Assembly: GCA_014773175.1 (NCBI GenBank)
Contig: VXCM01002830.1
Span: 7,491 to 71,490, forward strand
DNA: 64,000 nt
Direction of reading: 5' to 3'
From: Lucifuga dentata
Lineage: Eukaryota > Chordata > Actinopteri > Ophidiiformes > Bythitidae
Below are positions 62,425 to 64,000 of this stretch, piece by piece. Within the stretch, counting starts at the first letter, position 1. The number at the start of each line of letters is the position of its first letter. The notes beneath the pieces are model-generated. The model worked only from the letters and a program-made list of their open reading frames with translations, made no database searches and was not told the origin of the DNA. A program made the position numbers and the translations under genes.

Positions 62425-62932
62425 GACTTATTTTTGGCTGTTTAGTTGTGAGAATGTATGACTCAGAAAAGGATACGAGCGTGGTTCCTAAGACTAAAAT
62501 GTAATATGATCTCTGAACCATTTTTATTTTCCATACATTTTATGCCATTTTTTAAAATTCAGTTCTTAATTGGCACTCACTGGCTTTTATTGCAATAATC
62601 AGTGTAACATGTTAGCCACAATAACCCACTAAAGACTGTATGTCTGTCTGCTTATTTTTTGCGATTTGGTGAGTGGCCAGAAGTGTTGTAGCTTTAAACA
62701 TTTTGACAGGAACAGTAGCTCATGTCTAATGTGACCCTCCGTTTTGTTTTTCCTTTCTCTTGTGTTTGATATCAGCGTGGCAGTGTGTCGTTTTATTGGC
62801 GCAGGAGACGACTGGTTTGTTCTCGTGGGTGTGGCAAGAGACATGATTCTCAACCCCAGATCAGTGGCCGGTGGCTTTATCTACACCTATCGGCTCGTGG
62901 CGGGTGGGGAGAAATTGGAGTTTGTGCACAAG
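49729..62932 (+). CDS. sf3b3: splicing factor 3b subunit 3 (SF3b130/SAP130), first 20 coding exons
   Basis: Twenty exons join to 2826 nt (942 codons) without a stop or frame break. SF3B3 is a beta-propeller scaffold of the U2 snRNP SF3b complex, with a second role in SAGA-type complexes. The product begins [15 protein letters not shown] and contains [31 protein letters not shown] and the acidic DDDDEPEF segment, all characteristic of SF3B3. Adding the C-terminal part expected from the human protein (about 275 residues) gives the family length of 1217, which supports every junction. All junctions are GT..AG. The first ATG was used; CATCCACAG at 49688-49696 is a plausible 5' UTR acceptor. The introns carry a SINE, two DNA transposons and three snoRNA-like copies. 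The last exons are off the right edge. Confidence 0.97.
50215..50370 (+). CDS. sf3b3: sf3b3 coding exon 2 (residues 24-76)
   Basis: Acceptor TTAG, donor GTGCGT. It encodes [19 protein letters not shown] through FRLTGGTK, the first blades of the N-terminal beta-propeller. Confidence 0.97.
50641..50811 (+). CDS. sf3b3: sf3b3 coding exon 3 (residues 76-133)
   Basis: Acceptor TTGCAG, donor GTACCA. It encodes [17 protein letters not shown] through GRAVMI. A poly-A run with an N at 50841 begins only 13 bp after the exon. Confidence 0.97.
51014..51318 (+). mobile_element. tRNA-derived SINE in sf3b3 intron 3
   Basis: GGGGCAGTGGTGTCTTAAAGG resembles a tRNA start with A box, and GCTCAATCCC near 51071 a B box. 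These are followed by the body GAGGTGCCCTTGAGCAAGG common to fish SINEs and an A-rich tail. Confidence 0.8.
51463..51635 (+). CDS. sf3b3: sf3b3 coding exon 4 (residues 133-190)
   Basis: Acceptor CTCTAG, donor GTAAGA. It encodes [19 protein letters not shown] through ACLEMDYE and ends in phase 0. Confidence 0.97.
51642..51835 (+). repeat. intronic segmental duplication, copy 1 (pairs with 52678-52870)
   Basis: The stretch from GAAAAC.CAGGGTAATCAT through ATGTAGTTATGAAGATAAAT is repeated about 1 kb downstream in intron 6 with few differences. It contains the degenerate snoRNA copy. Confidence 0.8.
51722..51797 (+). ncRNA. degenerate SNORD111-like copy (sf3b3 intron 4)
   Basis: The terminal stem GTGCTG/CAGCAC and the guide CATGTCTCTTCT are kept. 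The D' position reads CTAT (51758-51761), the D position reads GTGA (51785-51788) and the C box reads AGGATGA. With both D boxes lost this is probably a snoRNA pseudogene created by duplication of the intronic segment. Confidence 0.6.
52035..52176 (+). CDS. sf3b3: sf3b3 coding exon 5 (residues 191-238)
   Basis: Acceptor TTGCAG, donor GTAAGT. It encodes [11 protein letters not shown] through EEHGNFLIT. Confidence 0.97.
52433..52545 (+). CDS. sf3b3: sf3b3 coding exon 6 (residues 238-275)
   Basis: Acceptor GTCTAG, donor GTAAGA. It encodes [13 protein letters not shown] through CPIPRRR. Confidence 0.97.
52678..52870 (+). repeat. intronic segmental duplication, copy 2 (pairs with 51642-51835)
   Basis: Same order and orientation as copy 1, with the better preserved snoRNA inside. 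The intron 10 copy is similar only across the snoRNA itself. Confidence 0.8.
52753..52832 (+). ncRNA. snord111: C/D-box snoRNA, SNORD111-like, second copy with weak C box (sf3b3 intron 6)
   Basis: This copy has the same guide before D' (CTGA, 52789-52792) and a D box CTGA at 52820-52823. A perfect 6-bp terminal stem joins GTGCTG (52753-52758) to CAGCAC (52827-52832). The C box position reads AGAATGA (52764-52770), two changes from the RUGAUGA consensus, so expression or assembly may be impaired. It shares about 190 bp, flanks included, with the copy in intron 4. Confidence 0.65.
52934..53071 (+). CDS. sf3b3: sf3b3 coding exon 7 (residues 276-321)
   Basis: Acceptor CTTTAG, donor GTGAGC. It encodes [18 protein letters not shown] through ETDEEM, phase 0 on both sides. 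Confidence 0.97.
53497..53600 (+). CDS. sf3b3: sf3b3 coding exon 8 (residues 322-356)
   Basis: Acceptor TCTTAG, donor GTAAGT. It encodes [11 protein letters not shown] through SSEFGN. The final His codon is split with exon 9. A hAT element starts 22 bp downstream. Confidence 0.97.
53623..54270. mobile_element. non-autonomous hAT element in sf3b3 intron 8
   Basis: Terminal inverted repeats TAGGGCTGGGCGATA and CAGGGCTGGGCGATA are flanked by a perfect 8-bp target duplication CCGTGTTC (53615-53622, 54271-54278), diagnostic of the hAT superfamily. There is no transposase frame. A poly-A run with an N at 54176 lies inside. Confidence 0.9.
54417..54582 (+). CDS. sf3b3: sf3b3 coding exon 9 (residues 356-411)
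   Basis: Acceptor CCGTAG, donor GTACGT. It encodes [17 protein letters not shown] through PIMSCQ. The acidic run and FFFQPRP are family hallmarks. Confidence 0.97.
54814..54909 (+). CDS. sf3b3: sf3b3 coding exon 10 (residues 412-443)
   Basis: Acceptor TGACAG, donor GTACAC. It encodes [19 protein letters not shown] through RHGLE. Confidence 0.97.
54989..55065 (+). ncRNA. snord111: C/D-box snoRNA, SNORD111-like, apparently intact (sf3b3 intron 10)
   Basis: The segment has a C box GTGATGA at 54998-55004, a D' box CTGA at 55023-55026 and a D box CTGA at 55055-55058. GCTG at 54989 can pair with CAGC at 55062 to close the terminal stem. The 12 nt before D' (CATGTCTCTTCT) are complementary over 11 bases to the 28S rRNA segment GAAGAGACAUG. 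The fifth base upstream of D' is a C opposite the fourth base of that segment (GAA[G]AGACAUG), the expected 2'-O-methylation site. Human SF3B3 is known to host SNORD111, which fits both location and target. No C' box is obvious. Like other intronic snoRNAs it would be processed from the spliced intron. Confidence 0.8.
55422..55494 (+). CDS. sf3b3: sf3b3 coding exon 11 (residues 444-468)
   Basis: Acceptor TGTTAG, donor GTAACA. It encodes [19 protein letters not shown] and ends one base into an Asp codon. Confidence 0.96.
55886..56037 (+). CDS. sf3b3: sf3b3 coding exon 12 (residues 468-518)
   Basis: Acceptor CATTAG after a T-rich tract, donor GTAGGT. It encodes [18 protein letters not shown] through GEDALVQ. 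Confidence 0.97.
56391..56546 (+). CDS. sf3b3: sf3b3 coding exon 13 (residues 519-570)
   Basis: Acceptor GTCCAG, donor GTAAGC. It encodes [19 protein letters not shown] through [11 protein letters not shown]. Confidence 0.97.
56622..56663. repeat. poly-T run with N in sf3b3 intron 13
   Basis: T homopolymer interrupted by an N at 56643. Confidence 0.9.
56850..57005 (+). CDS. sf3b3: sf3b3 coding exon 14 (residues 571-622)
   Basis: Acceptor CTGTAG after a CT-rich tract, donor GTATGA. It encodes [18 protein letters not shown] through RIISLDPS. Confidence 0.97.
57099..57828. mobile_element. inverted-repeat DNA transposon in sf3b3 intron 14
   Basis: AGGGCCAGATTCATAAA at the left and its near-perfect inverse (TTTATGAATCTGGGCCT) at the right bound 730 bp without a coding frame. 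Superfamily not assigned because no target duplication is evident. Confidence 0.65.
57945..58088 (+). CDS. sf3b3: sf3b3 coding exon 15 (residues 623-670)
   Basis: Acceptor GTACAG, donor GTGTGT. It encodes [17 protein letters not shown] through LYLNIGLQ, phase 0. Confidence 0.97.
58371..58493 (+). CDS. sf3b3: sf3b3 coding exon 16 (residues 671-711)
   Basis: Acceptor TCTCAG, donor GTACGT. It encodes [18 protein letters not shown] through RMQGQEA. Confidence 0.97.
59156..59310 (+). CDS. sf3b3: sf3b3 coding exon 17 (residues 712-763)
   Basis: Acceptor TGACAG, donor GTACAG. It encodes [18 protein letters not shown] through ISTNTL. The last Arg codon is split AG|A. Confidence 0.97.
60252..60426 (+). 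CDS. sf3b3: sf3b3 coding exon 18 (residues 763-821)
   Basis: Acceptor TTACAG, donor GTATGA. It encodes [19 protein letters not shown] through RKQQMAE. Confidence 0.97.
61532..61737 (+). CDS. sf3b3: sf3b3 coding exon 19 (residues 822-890)
   Basis: Acceptor CTGCAG, donor GTGAGA. It encodes [19 protein letters not shown] through EQNEAAF. The final Ser codon is split AG|C. Confidence 0.97.
62393..62424. repeat. (TTA)n microsatellite in sf3b3 intron 19
   Basis: About 10 TTA units. Confidence 0.9.
62776..62932 (+). CDS. sf3b3: sf3b3 coding exon 20 (residues 890-942), last exon in window
   Basis: Acceptor TATCAG, donor GTAGGT. It encodes [18 protein letters not shown] through KLEFVHK. The following intron runs to the right edge. 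Confidence 0.96.
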
Positions 62933-63066
62933 GTAGGTTGCGACTGACATTTGATTGAGCAAATTGAAATGTTACTGTGTTCACTGACATGAAAACAAGT
63001 TTTGGCCACTTTTTTTTTGTTTTGTTTTGTTTCTGTTTGAGTTGATAAATATTTCAGTTTGTACAC

Positions 63067-63420
63067 CAGTGTTCAAAAGTGTGGAATTGCCCAGACGTTT
63101 TTAGGGTTTCTTGTGGAAATTGACACTTTTATTCACAAGGCAGCATGAAATTTTTAATTGTTTTTTTAATTATAGTGGGTACATTGACATTGTCATTTTA
63201 TTTGACAGAATTAGTCCTTGCACTGTGTAACTATTTTACATTACCAGCACCAAAGCACAACATGCCATTTTCTCCACCGTGCCTCACAGAAGGCATCCAG
63301 CTCTCCTCCGGCATCTTTTCATTTGCTCCATATCTCACATATATTCTCCTCCTCAATCCAAATACCTCAAACTTAGACTCAGATCATATCAAACACCAAT
63401 AAATTTGGGACAAAGGGTGT
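63067..63420 (-). mobile_element. putative Tc1-like relic in sf3b3 intron 20
   Basis: CAGTGTTCAAAAGTGTGGAA with CCCAGACGTTTTTAGG resembles a known Tc1-type terminus. AACTTAGACTCAGATCATA resembles its internal sequence read on the minus strand. The right limit is unclear. Confidence 0.45.
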
Positions 63421-64000
63421 TGATTTGACCAGAACATCATTCTGTTATTATAACGTGTGTTACCAGGCCACGCGAAGACGAGTGATGTACTCTTGGAAGA
63501 AAGGTGCTTAAATTGCAGCAGGCAGCACGGCCTAAAATAAAGCTTTTATGACACCAAACACAGATGTTATCGCCCCCAGCACCATGCATCGCTCCTTGGG
63601 CAATTCCCCAGAAACCTGAGCAGGGTGGAGGCCATCAGGGGCGAATCAGACCACATGTATTTGTTACCTGATGTGGATTAACAGGAAATGAGTCATGAGT
63701 GTCACAATGCCATAATGCCCAATGGTGTCAGCCAAAACTTTTCATGTTAGAGGAATTTCCCAACCACTCAACCAAATCTGATGTTTTAGATGAGTCTGTA
63801 TGGTTAACACACACACACACACTAAGAACACACATGTTATATACACACGCAGTATGATACAGTGCACAAACCAATATCAGACCACAAACACTTTGTCACA
63901 GTCATGCAGACATTTGTAGGTATTTGTGTGCACACACCACAGTCCACATTCCCAGTAGAGAATGTGGTCATTTCTACATATTCTGGTCAGAGGATTTTTC

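Overview
The window looks like nuclear DNA of a ray-finned fish (probably a teleost). It has two vertebrate genes in many small GT..AG exons, typical fish transposon relics (hAT, Tc1, non-LTR 3' ends, a tRNA-derived SINE) and very many dinucleotide microsatellites. There are no bacterial-type operons. Almost all open frames outside the listed exons are chance frames or repeat fragments.

Layout. (1) 281-11791, minus strand: four coding exons of a beta-galactoside alpha-2,3-sialyltransferase that best fits st3gal2. The protein starts at 11791; its last third lies beyond the left edge. The introns hold a nested hAT-like element, LINE ends, microsatellites and two copies of a dispersed repeat. 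(2) 15177-17711: an unusual stretch with several short, internally repetitive frames, followed by clustered CCAAT boxes, a TATA-like box and an AATAAA signal. It is bounded by TGT...ACA and a GTAC direct repeat, and reads like a long solo LTR carrying frames in its U3; this is a hypothesis. (3) 18-46 kb: a repeat-rich stretch with no recognisable protein-coding exon. It holds LINE ends, several inverted-repeat elements, four full copies and one truncated copy of a TTAA-flanked MITE family, and one tRNA-Leu(CAG) gene. (4) 46.2-48.5 kb: CpG-containing sequence that may carry the divergent promoters of the two flanking genes. (5) 49729-62932, plus strand: 20 coding exons of sf3b3 (splicing factor 3b subunit 3), encoding 942 codons of an expected 1217; the rest lies beyond the right edge.

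The most interesting result is in the sf3b3 introns. Three related segments, in introns 4, 6 and 10, have the layout of C/D-box snoRNAs. All three carry a guide matching the 28S rRNA GAAGAGACAUG segment, the expected target of SNORD111, which is hosted by SF3B3 in human. One copy looks intact, one has a weak C box, and one has lost both D boxes.

The two genes are neighbours in a human 16q22 block, but there FCSK and COG4 lie between them. Neither is seen here. Seventeen single Ns mark joins. Four sit between identical flanks of about 61-67 bp and a fifth between a shorter, imperfect repeat; most of the others sit in simple repeats. These look like assembly joins whose overlaps were not merged, so duplicated sequence beside an N should not be read as biology.
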